Below, piece after piece: positions 43,283 through 51,523 of a DNA stretch of 64,000 nt. The stretch is from Gammaproteobacteria bacterium Milos-ODIII6 (GTDB lineage: Bacteria; Pseudomonadota; Gammaproteobacteria; Chromatiales; Chromatiaceae). The notes below the pieces were generated by a model. That model did no database searches. It was not told the origin of the DNA and saw only the letters and a list, made by a program, of their open reading frames with translations. The position numbers were made by a program, and so were the translations under genes. Every line of letters begins with the position of its first letter. Position 1 is the stretch's first letter. The DNA is taken from positions 173,682-237,681 of the forward strand of contig JAPTHR010000001.1 of NCBI GenBank assembly GCA_029228645.1, given 5' to 3'.

Positions 43283-43812
43283 ATGCATACAAGAACCATC
43301 CCGGTGGTCGAGGACTCGAACACCCAGCAACGGGTGCTGAGCGGCTAGCAGTCTGTCGGACTTATCCGTTTGAAGCGAAAATTCGCGGGAGCGAATCAAA
43401 TGAGATTATCGGATGAGGAGAATAGTGGACCTATTTGACGAGTTCGATAAGGTCAGTTGATCGCTATCCGCGGATTTGCAGCCAAACAGCGTTAAGTCCG
43501 ACAGACTGCTAACTTGCCGATTGCTCCGCCGAGGTGGTGCTGGCCGGGAACGGGCGCGAGGCGCTGGACCTGGCCGGATCACACCCACCCGACCTGGTAC
43601 TCATGGACATCGACATGCCGGTCATGAACGGGCTGGATGCCTGCCGCCTGTTGCAGGGTGACCCACACACCGGGCATATGCCGGTCGTCATGCTCTCCTC
43701 CTGCCAGAGACCCGCCTCACGCCTGCGCGGCGCCAGCGGATACCTGACAAAACCGGTGACGCAACACCAGCTGTGCCATACACTCACAGCACTGCTTAAA
43801 GAAAATGGCTGA
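43283..43812 (+). pseudogene. Single-domain response regulator split by a 162-bp repeat element
   Basis: An ATG with a GGGAGG ribosome site starts the peptide MHTRTIPVVEDSNTQQRVLSG, the first strand and helix of a receiver domain. The repeat element at 43348-43509 then intervenes and creates an in-frame TAG. After it the domain resumes in the same frame once 164 bp are discounted: LADCSAEVVLAGNGREALDL, the phosphoacceptor DLVLMDIDMP, and the lysine-bearing YLTKPV, ending with TGA at 43812. The reconstructed junction codon would read TAA, so another small change or a different boundary is likely. Most probably this is a broken receiver-only regulator. Confidence 0.8.
43348..43509. mobile_element. 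Hairpin-rich repeat element, short copy (162 bp)
   Basis: This copy shares the 17-bp terminal repeats and flanking TA (43346-43347, 43510-43511) with the 298-bp copy at 36185-36482. It is identical or nearly so over its full 162 bp (one clear difference, GGATGAGG against GGACGAGG). It lacks the two hairpin blocks of 70 and 66 bp. It sits inside a receiver gene. Confidence 0.85.
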
Positions 43813-43879
43813 ACACGCTGATTAGACTGGGAATGAAAGGCTGGGCGTGTTTTCCGAACCACCTCGAGAGGACGCCCCT

Positions 43880-44350
43880 ATGGCCAAACGATCGCAGTCC
43901 CCCATCGATGTAAAAGAGACCGCCGCCAACAGTACCCCGGACAGCATGGAACAGATTCGGGAGATCCTGTTTGGCGAATACCAGCGGCGCGTGGATGCAC
44001 GCCTGAACGACGCCCGAAGTGAACTGCAGCAGCTCCGCTCGGACGAGGACAGTGCACGAAAGACACTCGATGCCCGCCTGTCGGAACGACTGGACAAGCT
44101 CGACCAGGAGGCACGCGCCACCAGCCAGCAACTCGAAGCCAGCCTGTTGCAGGAGATTTCGGCGCTACGTAAAGCTTTGCAGCAGCGTGTCGATGACCTT
44201 CACACGGAGATGACAGCCGAGCACAAGCGCATGCAGGACGAGACCGATCGACAACTGGATCAACTTGAAACCGATAAGGTCGGCCGCGCAAAACTCGCCA
44301 GCCTGATGCGCCAGCTGGCAGACAGCCTGGACCCCGAGAGCGGGAACTGA
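43880..44350 (+). CDS. Coiled-coil protein of a small-GTPase signalling cluster
   Basis: The 156-residue protein is highly charged and almost wholly helical. From about residue 22 to 145 heptad-like repeats (for example DARLNDARSELQQLRSDEDS) predict a long coiled coil. There are no membrane spans or signal peptide. AGAGGA lies 8 bases before the ATG at 43880. It is 67 bases after the broken receiver gene and 13 bases before the OmpA-like gene, so it is probably part of the same operon. I do not recognise a named family. A scaffold or GTPase partner is a guess. Confidence 0.75.
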   Translation: MAKRSQSPIDVKETAANSTPDSMEQIREILFGEYQRRVDARLNDARSELQQLRSDEDSARKTLDARLSERLDKLDQEARATSQQLEASLLQEISALRKALQQRVDDLHTEMTAEHKRMQDETDRQLDQLETDKVGRAKLASLMRQLADSLDPESGN

Positions 44351-44363
44351 CTCCGTTCCGGCC

Positions 44364-46274
44364 ATGACCCAGCCACCAACTCCAGATAACGCCCTGAATG
44401 CGCTCAAGAGCCTGCTCCTGGGCGAGGAGCGGCATCAGCTCGAAGAGATCAACGAGCGTCTCGAAGACCCGGAGTTGCGCAGCGAGGATTTCGCCGAGGT
44501 GCTGCCGGATGCGCTGCGCCGGAGCCAGGAAAACGGCGGGGACCTCGTCGATGCCCTCGAACCCCCGGTTACCCAGTGCATCCAGCGTTCGATAAACCGG
44601 GATCCGGACAATTTCGCGAATGCCCTCTACCCGGTCATGGGGCCGGCTATCCGACAGTCGATTGCGCATACGCTCAAGAGCCTAGTCGATAACATCAACC
44701 GCTCGCTGGAACAGAGCTTTTCCCTGCAGGGCCTCAAGTGGCGCCTGGAGGCCCGCCGTAGCGGCGTGCCTTTTGCCGAGGTGGTCGTGCGGCACACCCT
44801 CGAGTTTCGCGTGGAGCAGGTCTTCCTGATCCAACCGGGCAGTGGCCTGCTGATGAAACACGTGCAGGACGAGATCGCCGGCGAAAGCGACGCGGATGCG
44901 ATTTCCGGCATGCTCACCGCAATCACCCAGTTCGTGAAGGACGCCTTCCAGGCAGAACAGCATGAGGGCCTGGAGACCGTCGCCCTGGGCGATCACACGG
45001 TCCTGCTGGTACACGGTCCGCACGCCTATCTGGCCGCAGTGGTGCGCGGCGTGGTGCCATCCGAGCTGCGCCAGCAATGCCAGCAGGTACTCGAGGACCT
45101 GCACCGCCGGTTTCGCGCGCGGCTTGCCGAGTTCGATGGCGACAGCGCCTCGCTCGACCCCCTGGTTCCCAGGCTGCAGCTGTGCCTGCAGTCGCGCGCC
45201 CGCGAAACGAAAGAAAAGAAGGGCCTGTCGCCGGCCTTGCTGATTGCCATCGCGATCGTTCTGATGCTGCTGGCGTGGTTTGGCTGGCATACCTGGCAGC
45301 AGCACCGCGAAGCCGAGGCATGGCGCGACCGCCAGGCACAGCTTGTCGAGTCGCTGGACAGCGAGCCTGGCATCATTGTGACCGACGTCGCCTACGGCGG
45401 TGAAAAACTGCAGTTGCGCGGCCTGCGCGATCCGCTCTCGCGCCCCGCTGCAGACCTGCTGACCGCCGCAGGGATCGCGCCCGATCAGGTGCAGATGCAG
45501 TGGCGCAGCTATCACGACCTCGACCCTCGCTTCGTCCTGCGGCGCGCGCGCCAGAAGCTGTCACCACCAGCGACGGTCAGTCTCGACCTGGAACATGGCA
45601 TCCTGGTTGCGCGCGGCTATGCGGACCACAACTGGTTACAACGGGCCGAGCTGGTTGCCAGCGCGATGACCGGAATCAACGCCTTCGACGGTACTCAACT
45701 GGACAGCGTCGACGAGTACCTGCGCCAAGAGGCAAGCAGGCGCCTCTCGCCACCTGCAGAGGTCGAGCTGCGGGTGGAACAGCGAGTGGCCAGGCTCAGC
45801 GGCGTGGCACCGGCAGACTGGATAGATACCATCGAGCCACAGCTGGATTCGCTGCCGGAACTCTCGGGCATCGACAGGCGCGAATTGATCAGCACAGAAC
45901 AGATCCAGTTCCAGCAGCTGCGCAGCCGGATCGAGAACGCCTCCGTGTATTTTCCGGAGCGCTCGGAACTGGGACAGGAGCAACAGGATGTACTCGCGCA
46001 CATCGCCACCGACCTGCGGAACCTGGGGGCGCTCGGCGAGCGTATCCAGCGGCCTTTCGGCGTATTGCTGATCGGGAGTGCGGATGGCTTCGGACCGGCC
46101 ACCCTGAACGCGCAACTGGCGCTGGAGCGGGCCCAGCAGGTGCGCGGGCAACTGGTCGCCCTTGGCCTTCCAGAGACGCTCTTCCAGCTCCAGACCCGTG
46201 TCGGGCAACTGCCCATCCTCGACCCCAACCTGCGCCGGACCGAATTCCGGATCCTGCCCAATGGAGACGAATGA
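44364..46274 (+). CDS. Bitopic OmpA-family protein with a cytosolic N-domain
   Basis: The 636-residue protein has a large N-terminal part (1-285, with a helix-rich start and an alpha/beta region near 135-260) that I cannot assign. One membrane span (about 288-309) follows, then a periplasmic region with repeats that resemble BON modules (KLSPPATVSLDLEHGILVARG and a second like it). The C-terminal OmpA-like peptidoglycan-binding domain (about 530-630) contains IGSADGFGPATLNAQLALER. No N-terminal signal is present, so the first 285 residues should face the cytosol. It overlaps the GTPase gene by ATGA and could couple cell-wall state to the GTPase. Confidence 0.8.
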   Translation: MTQPPTPDNALNALKSLLLGEERHQLEEINERLEDPELRSEDFAEVLPDALRRSQENGGDLVDALEPPVTQCIQRSINRDPDNFANALYPVMGPAIRQSIAHTLKSLVDNINRSLEQSFSLQGLKWRLEARRSGVPFAEVVVRHTLEFRVEQVFLIQPGSGLLMKHVQDEIAGESDADAISGMLTAITQFVKDAFQAEQHEGLETVALGDHTVLLVHGPHAYLAAVVRGVVPSELRQQCQQVLEDLHRRFRARLAEFDGDSASLDPLVPRLQLCLQSRARETKEKKGLSPALLIAIAIVLMLLAWFGWHTWQQHREAEAWRDRQAQLVESLDSEPGIIVTDVAYGGEKLQLRGLRDPLSRPAADLLTAAGIAPDQVQMQWRSYHDLDPRFVLRRARQKLSPPATVSLDLEHGILVARGYADHNWLQRAELVASAMTGINAFDGTQLDSVDEYLRQEASRRLSPPAEVELRVEQRVARLSGVAPADWIDTIEPQLDSLPELSGIDRRELISTEQIQFQQLRSRIENASVYFPERSELGQEQQDVLAHIATDLRNLGALGERIQRPFGVLLIGSADGFGPATLNAQLALERAQQVRGQLVALGLPETLFQLQTRVGQLPILDPNLRRTEFRILPNGDE

Positions 46275-46780
46275 CCGTGCTGACGCGCAAGATCTGCATG
46301 ATTGGCGACTTTGCCGTGGGCAAGACCAGCCTGGTGTCGCGCTTCGTGCGCAGCACCTTCTCGAGCGAGTATCACACCACCATCGGGGTGAAGGTCGACA
46401 GCAAACTGGTACACCTGTCCTCGGGCGACGACCTCAAGTTGATCCTCTGGGACATCGCCGGCAACGATGCCCTGAGCACGGTCGAACAGACCTATCTGCA
46501 GGGCGCGGCCGGGTTTCTGCTGGTGGCCGACTCGACCCGCCGGGAGACCCTGGATTCGGCCATCCGCCTCAAACAGCAGGCGGATAAACTCCTCAGCGAA
46601 AAGCCCTTCGTATTGGTGCTCAACAAGGTCGATCTGGACACCCGCTACGATCTGCCAACAGAGCGCCTGGCACAACTCGAGTCCGGCGGATGGAGCCAGG
46701 TGCGCGGTAGTGCCCTGTCGGGCGAAGGCGTCGAGCAGGCCTTTTCAAAACTCGGGGAAAAACTGGCGGTCATCCTATGA
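46271..46780 (+). CDS. Rab-like small GTPase (Ras superfamily)
   Basis: The 169-residue protein has all five G motifs: P-loop GDFAVGKT (12-19), switch I threonine T37 in TTIGV, WDIAGND (60-66), NKVD (118-121), and SALS (147-150). N65 stands where Ras and Rab have the catalytic glutamine, which predicts slow intrinsic hydrolysis. There is no C-terminal cysteine for lipidation. The ATG at 46271 overlaps the stop of the OmpA-like gene; a longer frame upstream is a shadow of that gene. Its stop overlaps the kinase start. A bacterial small GTPase acting with the flanking proteins is the natural reading. Confidence 0.93.
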   Translation: MTVLTRKICMIGDFAVGKTSLVSRFVRSTFSSEYHTTIGVKVDSKLVHLSSGDDLKLILWDIAGNDALSTVEQTYLQGAAGFLLVADSTRRETLDSAIRLKQQADKLLSEKPFVLVLNKVDLDTRYDLPTERLAQLESGGWSQVRGSALSGEGVEQAFSKLGEKLAVIL

Positions 46781-48273
46781 GCGAAGCAGGCAGTTCCCCC
46801 ATAGACCGGCTCTCGGAGTTTCTCCAGGAACGCGCGGAGAAACGCAGCCACCCGCTGTTCCTCGTGGTCAACGACGACTTCGAACTGATCGATGCGCGTG
46901 GTGCTGCAGAGCACTACGGTTTCGGCCCCCTCAAACGCGGCCAGGACCTCGCTGAAAAGCTGTTGTTCCTGGTCGGCATGCAAACCAAGGGCGCCAGTAT
47001 CACCACCCTGCCGGTGCTGGATATGGGTAACGGGGTCTTCGCCCAGGTGCACGCGGTGCGGGTACGCAACGGCTGGGGGCTGGCCTTCAGCGATACCACC
47101 GAACAGACCAGGCTACAGCATCAGTACCAGCAACTGGCGCACGACCTGGCGCTGGCGCAGCGGGAACTCACGAAGAAACACGCCGAGCTGGAGAAGGCCG
47201 ACCGCCTCAAGAGCCAGTTCATTGGCCATATGTCGCACGAGTTCCGCACCCCGCTGTCGTCGGTTCTTGGGTTCGCCTCGCTTGCCTTCGAGGACCTCGG
47301 TGACGTCAACCGCCTGCAGCACGATCTGCATGCGATCCAGCGGGGCGGTAATTATCTTCTCTCCCTGGTGGACAACCTCCTCGATCAGGCGGTAATCGAA
47401 AACGACCGCCTCCTGATCAGGCCGGTCACCTGCAACGTGCAGCGGCTGCTGGACGAAATGGAAGAACTGTTTCACCCCACCGCCCGCCAAAAGGGACTTT
47501 CACTTGCCTGGTGGGTCGATTCCGAGCTGCCAGAGGGGGTTTGGCTGGACGAGATCCGGCTGCGCCAGGTACTGGTCAACCTGATCGGCAATGCCATCAA
47601 GTACACCCGTAAAGGGGGCATCACCGTTTCGCTGAACTGGGACAAGGAAATACTGGAAGTCACCGTCGAGGACACCGGCACCGGCATCCCGGCGGCGGAC
47701 CTCGACAAGCTCTTTGAGCCCTTCAACCAGGGCTCCGGGGGCAACGGCGTCAAGCCGGGCGCCGGTCTCGGACTGACGATCAGCCGCTCTATCGTGGAGA
47801 GGATGGGAGGCGCCCTGACCCTGGAATCCGAGATGGGCAAGGGGACGGTCGCCAAATTCAGCGTGTCAGCGCCGGCGAGAAACAAGACCGGTGCCGCTAG
47901 CACACCTCTCAACGGGCTGACTATCCTGCTGCTGGAAGACGACCCGGATACGCGCGAACTGATCAGGATCTTTTTGCAGGGTGCCGGCGTGAACCTGAAC
48001 GTCGCCCAGGATGAGAAGGAATGCGACATCCTGGTCAGCCGCAAACCCGATCTCATTCTCGTCCATCTGCTGGAAGAACCACAGCACCGGCTGTTGTTGA
48101 GCCGCCTGCGCAAGGCCGGCTATCAAGGGCCGGTGGTGGCTGTCGGATCGGAGGATCAGGAAGGTCTTCACCTCAGGATACTGCAGGAAGGCTACGCCGC
48201 GCTGCTGACCAAGCCGATCAGGCGCAGCGAACTGATCGAACGACTGGGCGACACCCTGGCAAACCCGGCCTGA
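46777..48273 (+). CDS. Hybrid histidine kinase with a degenerate receiver
   Basis: The 498-residue soluble kinase has an N-terminal PAS-like sensor (about 20-110), a coiled linker, a HisKA domain (H154 in HMSHEFRTPL), and an HATPase domain (N268-x-x-x-N272; DTGTGIP 299-305; GAGLGL 328-333). A C-terminal receiver has acidic D388-D389 and K479, but the phosphoacceptor position holds H430 (LILVHLLEEP). The receiver therefore cannot take phosphate in the usual way. There is no membrane span, so the signal is probably cytosolic, perhaps from the GTPase whose gene it overlaps by ATGA. It is convergent with the RND pump. Confidence 0.92.
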   Translation: MSEAGSSPIDRLSEFLQERAEKRSHPLFLVVNDDFELIDARGAAEHYGFGPLKRGQDLAEKLLFLVGMQTKGASITTLPVLDMGNGVFAQVHAVRVRNGWGLAFSDTTEQTRLQHQYQQLAHDLALAQRELTKKHAELEKADRLKSQFIGHMSHEFRTPLSSVLGFASLAFEDLGDVNRLQHDLHAIQRGGNYLLSLVDNLLDQAVIENDRLLIRPVTCNVQRLLDEMEELFHPTARQKGLSLAWWVDSELPEGVWLDEIRLRQVLVNLIGNAIKYTRKGGITVSLNWDKEILEVTVEDTGTGIPAADLDKLFEPFNQGSGGNGVKPGAGLGLTISRSIVERMGGALTLESEMGKGTVAKFSVSAPARNKTGAASTPLNGLTILLLEDDPDTRELIRIFLQGAGVNLNVAQDEKECDILVSRKPDLILVHLLEEPQHRLLLSRLRKAGYQGPVVAVGSEDQEGLHLRILQEGYAALLTKPIRRSELIERLGDTLANPA

Positions 48274-48334
48274 GCGGGATCGCCGCTCTTCGAAACACCC
48301 CGAGCCACGTCTTTCCCAAAGGCGCCCCTTTTCG

Positions 48335-51300
48335 TTACCCGCTCGCAGGCGTCGCGCCGCGCGCCAGGCGCTTTTGCCCGAGCCGGAACACCAGCGCGAG
48401 CAGAGCCGGCATGAAGGTCAGGGTAACGATCATCGAGAACAGCAGCCCGAACAGCACGATCGCACCCAGGCCACGATAAAGCTCGCTGCCGGCACCCGGG
48501 TTGAACACCAGCGGTGACAACCCGGCGATCGTGGTCACCGTCGACATCAGGATGGGACGGAGCCGGATCCGGACCGCATCGGTCACCGAATCCACGATGC
48601 TCATGCCCCTCTTTTTCAGGTTGGATGCGGCCAGTTCGACGATCAGTATCGGATTGTTGACCACCGTCCCGATCAAGACCAGGAAGCCCAGCATGGTGAT
48701 CATGTCGAAAGGCTGGCTGATGGGGTAGAGACCGATTTTGTCCAGATTCCCGCCCACCAGGTTGAGCAGGTACAGCCCGGCGACACCGCCGCTGATGCCG
48801 ATCGGCAGGCTGGTCATGATCAGGAGCGGATAGCCCCAGTGCGAGAACACCGCGACCATCAGCAAATAGGCCACCAGAATGGCGACCATGAAATTGCCGA
48901 ACAGCGCGTCCCGGGTTGCGGCCAGCTGATCGCTGGCGCCACTGAGTTCGAGCGCTATCTCGGGTGGCAGCTCGCCGGAGGCCTTCATCCCGAGGATGAT
49001 CTCTTCGGTCACCTTCTGCACCCCGGCCTCGAGCGGCACGTCCCGCGGCGGGATGACGCTGAGGGTGATGGTGCGATCCCCGTCGACGCGACGGATGGTT
49101 TCGGTGTTGACTGTTTCCCGCAGGGTTGCGATCGCGCTGAGCGGGACCACCCCGCCGCGCGGTGAATACAGCATGATCGATTCGAGGTCCTCGGGACGCT
49201 CGATATTCCCCTCGGTGGAATAGAGAAACATATCGATCTCGTCATCGTCGATGAAGAACTCGTCCACGAAGGCGCCATCCGAGTAGGCCCAGAGGGCGTA
49301 TCCCAGGCTGCCCGTATCGATACCCAGTTCAGCTGCCCGCTCCCAGTCGGGATGCACCTCGAGCATGGGTTGACCCATGCTGAGATTGGATGGCTCCGGA
49401 CGCACCCGGGGATTGTCGAACACCTGCTTGGACTTGAGAAAGACTTTCAGGCCGGCCGCGAATAGCACCTCCAGATCGGGGCCGCTGATATCGATATTGA
49501 TGCTGCGCGTACCACCGAAGTTGCCCGAGAAGATCGAACCCTTGGAAGAGAAAGACCTCAGCCCCGGCAACTCGCTGGTCCGGTCGCTGGCGATCTTCAG
49601 AAGCGCGTCGGTGTGGCGCCGGTCGGCGATCCCGCGGACCGAGAAAACCCGGCCGCTGCTGACGAAGCCGACCGAGAAAGTGAGCGCCGGGATGGCGCTT
49701 TCACCGCTCGCATACAGTGCGGGGTCCGCGCCGATCTGCGGGACGAAGGCGCTCTCCACTGCGTGATAGTTCTGCTTCATGATGTCGATGTTGTAGCCCG
49801 GCGGGGCAAACATCATGGTGAAGACCTTGGCCTCCTCACCCTCTGGCAGGTACTCGGTTTGCGGTGTCAGGAAATACAGGATCGCGCCGGCACCCATGAG
49901 CACCGCAACGATCACTGCCAAGGGGCGCGCGACCCCCGCCACCAGCCAGTGGACCATCGAGAGCACCCGCCGGGAGAAGGCCGCGCCGATCCGATCCAGA
50001 AAGGACCGGGTTTCTCGGCCGGTCTGCGAAACGGTAAGGAAGCGTCCGCTGGCTGCCGGCACCAGGGTGATCGCCACCAGCATGGACATCAGGATGGAGG
50101 CGGATATCGCGATCGCGATATCGGAATAGAGTTGGCCGGCTTCCTCGCGGATGAAGATCACCGGCAGGAAGACGCATACCGTGGTCAGGGTGGAGGCCAG
50201 TACCGCCGGCCAGACCTCGGTGACCCCGAGCAGGGCCGCCTGCATGCGTCGGGTCCCGTTGCTGAGGTGCCGGTAGATGTTCTCGGCAACAACGATATTG
50301 TTATCCAGGGTCATCCCGATCGCGAAGGCGACCCCGGCCAGTGAGACCACGTTGATGGTGCGACCGGTGATCAACAGCCCGAGAAAGGCGGCCACTGCAC
50401 AGATGGGGATCGCGAGCGCGCCGATCACCGTTCCCGACCCGGAGCGCAGGAACAGAAACAGCACCAGTACCGCCAGACCTGCACCGATCGCGAGATTGCG
50501 CTGCACCACCTTCACCGCGTCGGTCACGTAGACGACGTCATCCGAGTTCAGTACCAGTTCCAAACCTTTGCTTTTGAGCAGGCCGGCATTCAATTCGGCC
50601 ACCTTGGCCGTCATGTCGCGTTTGATCTGGATGACGTTGGTACCGATCTGGCGATTGATCGCAAAGGCCAGCTGCGGTTTTCCCGAGGCATAGGCAAAGG
50701 AGCGAACCTCCGCAAAACCCAGCTCCGCGTGGCCGAGGTCGCGCAAGCGCACGAAAACCCCGTCGCGCTCGGCGACAACCAGGTTGTTGAGCTCCTCCAC
50801 CGTCTGGAAGCGGCCGATGGTGCGCAGCAGATAACGGCGCTTGCCACTGTCGAGATCACCGCCGGAGACGTCCCGGTTGCGTGCGCGGATCGCGTTGCGC
50901 ACGTCCAGCAGCTGCAGTTGGCGTTCGGCCAGTTTGACCGGGTCAATCAGGATACGGATCTGTCGCTCGGCGCCGCCCCACAGCCTGACGTCGGAAACAC
51001 CGGCCACCCGCTCCATCGGCCTTTTGACATACTCCTCGGCCCAGTCGTACAGCGCCACGATATCGTCTTCGGAGAAGTCGCCAGTGAGCGGAGACAGACG
51101 GTAGTACATGAAAGAGTTGGAAGAGAAGGACTCGGCCTTGATACTCGGCTGACGCACGTTCTCCGGATAGCCGTCGACCTGCGAGAGCGCGTTGTTGACG
51201 TTCAACAGCGCCTCTTCGATCGAGATGGTGTAGGGGAACTCGAGCTCGATCTCCGCCTCGCCGGTATTTGCGGTGGAGATCATGCGCTCCAGGCCGGGTA

Positions 51301-51514
51301 TGCGGGTGAGATACTGTTCCTGCTCGATGACGATCTCTTTCTCGACATCCTGGGGAGACGCCCCCGGCCAACTGGTGGAGACCTTGATCAGGCGCGCATC
51401 GAGATCGGGGATCATCTGCACCGGCACGCTGAAGATCGCGAGCACACCGAACAGCGACAGGATCAGGATAGCGACCGCGAGAATGACCGGCTTTTCGATG
51501 GCGAAGCGGAACAT
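48335..51514 (-). CDS. RND efflux transporter permease
   Basis: The 1059-residue inner-membrane protein is a proton-driven pump with the repeated 1+5 helix architecture of the RND family. It begins with MFRFAIEKPVILAVAILI. Two large periplasmic loops follow helices 1 and 7. Helix 4 has GMTLDNNIVVAENI, with one acidic residue kept and Asn at the next position. It starts 9 bases after its adaptor gene. No outer-membrane channel gene is nearby. The substrate is unknown. Confidence 0.93.
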   Translation of the reverse strand: MFRFAIEKPVILAVAILILSLFGVLAIFSVPVQMIPDLDARLIKVSTSWPGASPQDVEKEIVIEQEQYLTRIPGLERMISTANTGEAEIELEFPYTISIEEALLNVNNALSQVDGYPENVRQPSIKAESFSSNSFMYYRLSPLTGDFSEDDIVALYDWAEEYVKRPMERVAGVSDVRLWGGAERQIRILIDPVKLAERQLQLLDVRNAIRARNRDVSGGDLDSGKRRYLLRTIGRFQTVEELNNLVVAERDGVFVRLRDLGHAELGFAEVRSFAYASGKPQLAFAINRQIGTNVIQIKRDMTAKVAELNAGLLKSKGLELVLNSDDVVYVTDAVKVVQRNLAIGAGLAVLVLFLFLRSGSGTVIGALAIPICAVAAFLGLLITGRTINVVSLAGVAFAIGMTLDNNIVVAENIYRHLSNGTRRMQAALLGVTEVWPAVLASTLTTVCVFLPVIFIREEAGQLYSDIAIAISASILMSMLVAITLVPAASGRFLTVSQTGRETRSFLDRIGAAFSRRVLSMVHWLVAGVARPLAVIVAVLMGAGAILYFLTPQTEYLPEGEEAKVFTMMFAPPGYNIDIMKQNYHAVESAFVPQIGADPALYASGESAIPALTFSVGFVSSGRVFSVRGIADRRHTDALLKIASDRTSELPGLRSFSSKGSIFSGNFGGTRSINIDISGPDLEVLFAAGLKVFLKSKQVFDNPRVRPEPSNLSMGQPMLEVHPDWERAAELGIDTGSLGYALWAYSDGAFVDEFFIDDDEIDMFLYSTEGNIERPEDLESIMLYSPRGGVVPLSAIATLRETVNTETIRRVDGDRTITLSVIPPRDVPLEAGVQKVTEEIILGMKASGELPPEIALELSGASDQLAATRDALFGNFMVAILVAYLLMVAVFSHWGYPLLIMTSLPIGISGGVAGLYLLNLVGGNLDKIGLYPISQPFDMITMLGFLVLIGTVVNNPILIVELAASNLKKRGMSIVDSVTDAVRIRLRPILMSTVTTIAGLSPLVFNPGAGSELYRGLGAIVLFGLLFSMIVTLTFMPALLALVFRLGQKRLARGATPASG

Positions 51515-51523
51515 TCCCCGATC

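Noticed and set aside
43440-43470. tRNA-like GTTCGA sequence in the repeat element
   Set aside because: It is within a hairpin-rich mobile element and no acceptor, D or anticodon arms can be drawn.
45500-46270. Possible N-terminal extension of the small GTPase in its own frame
   Set aside because: The extension overlaps the OmpA-like gene in another frame and is Arg/Ala-rich shadow sequence; the ATG at 46271 overlaps the upstream stop by ATGA and gives the normal GTPase N-terminus.
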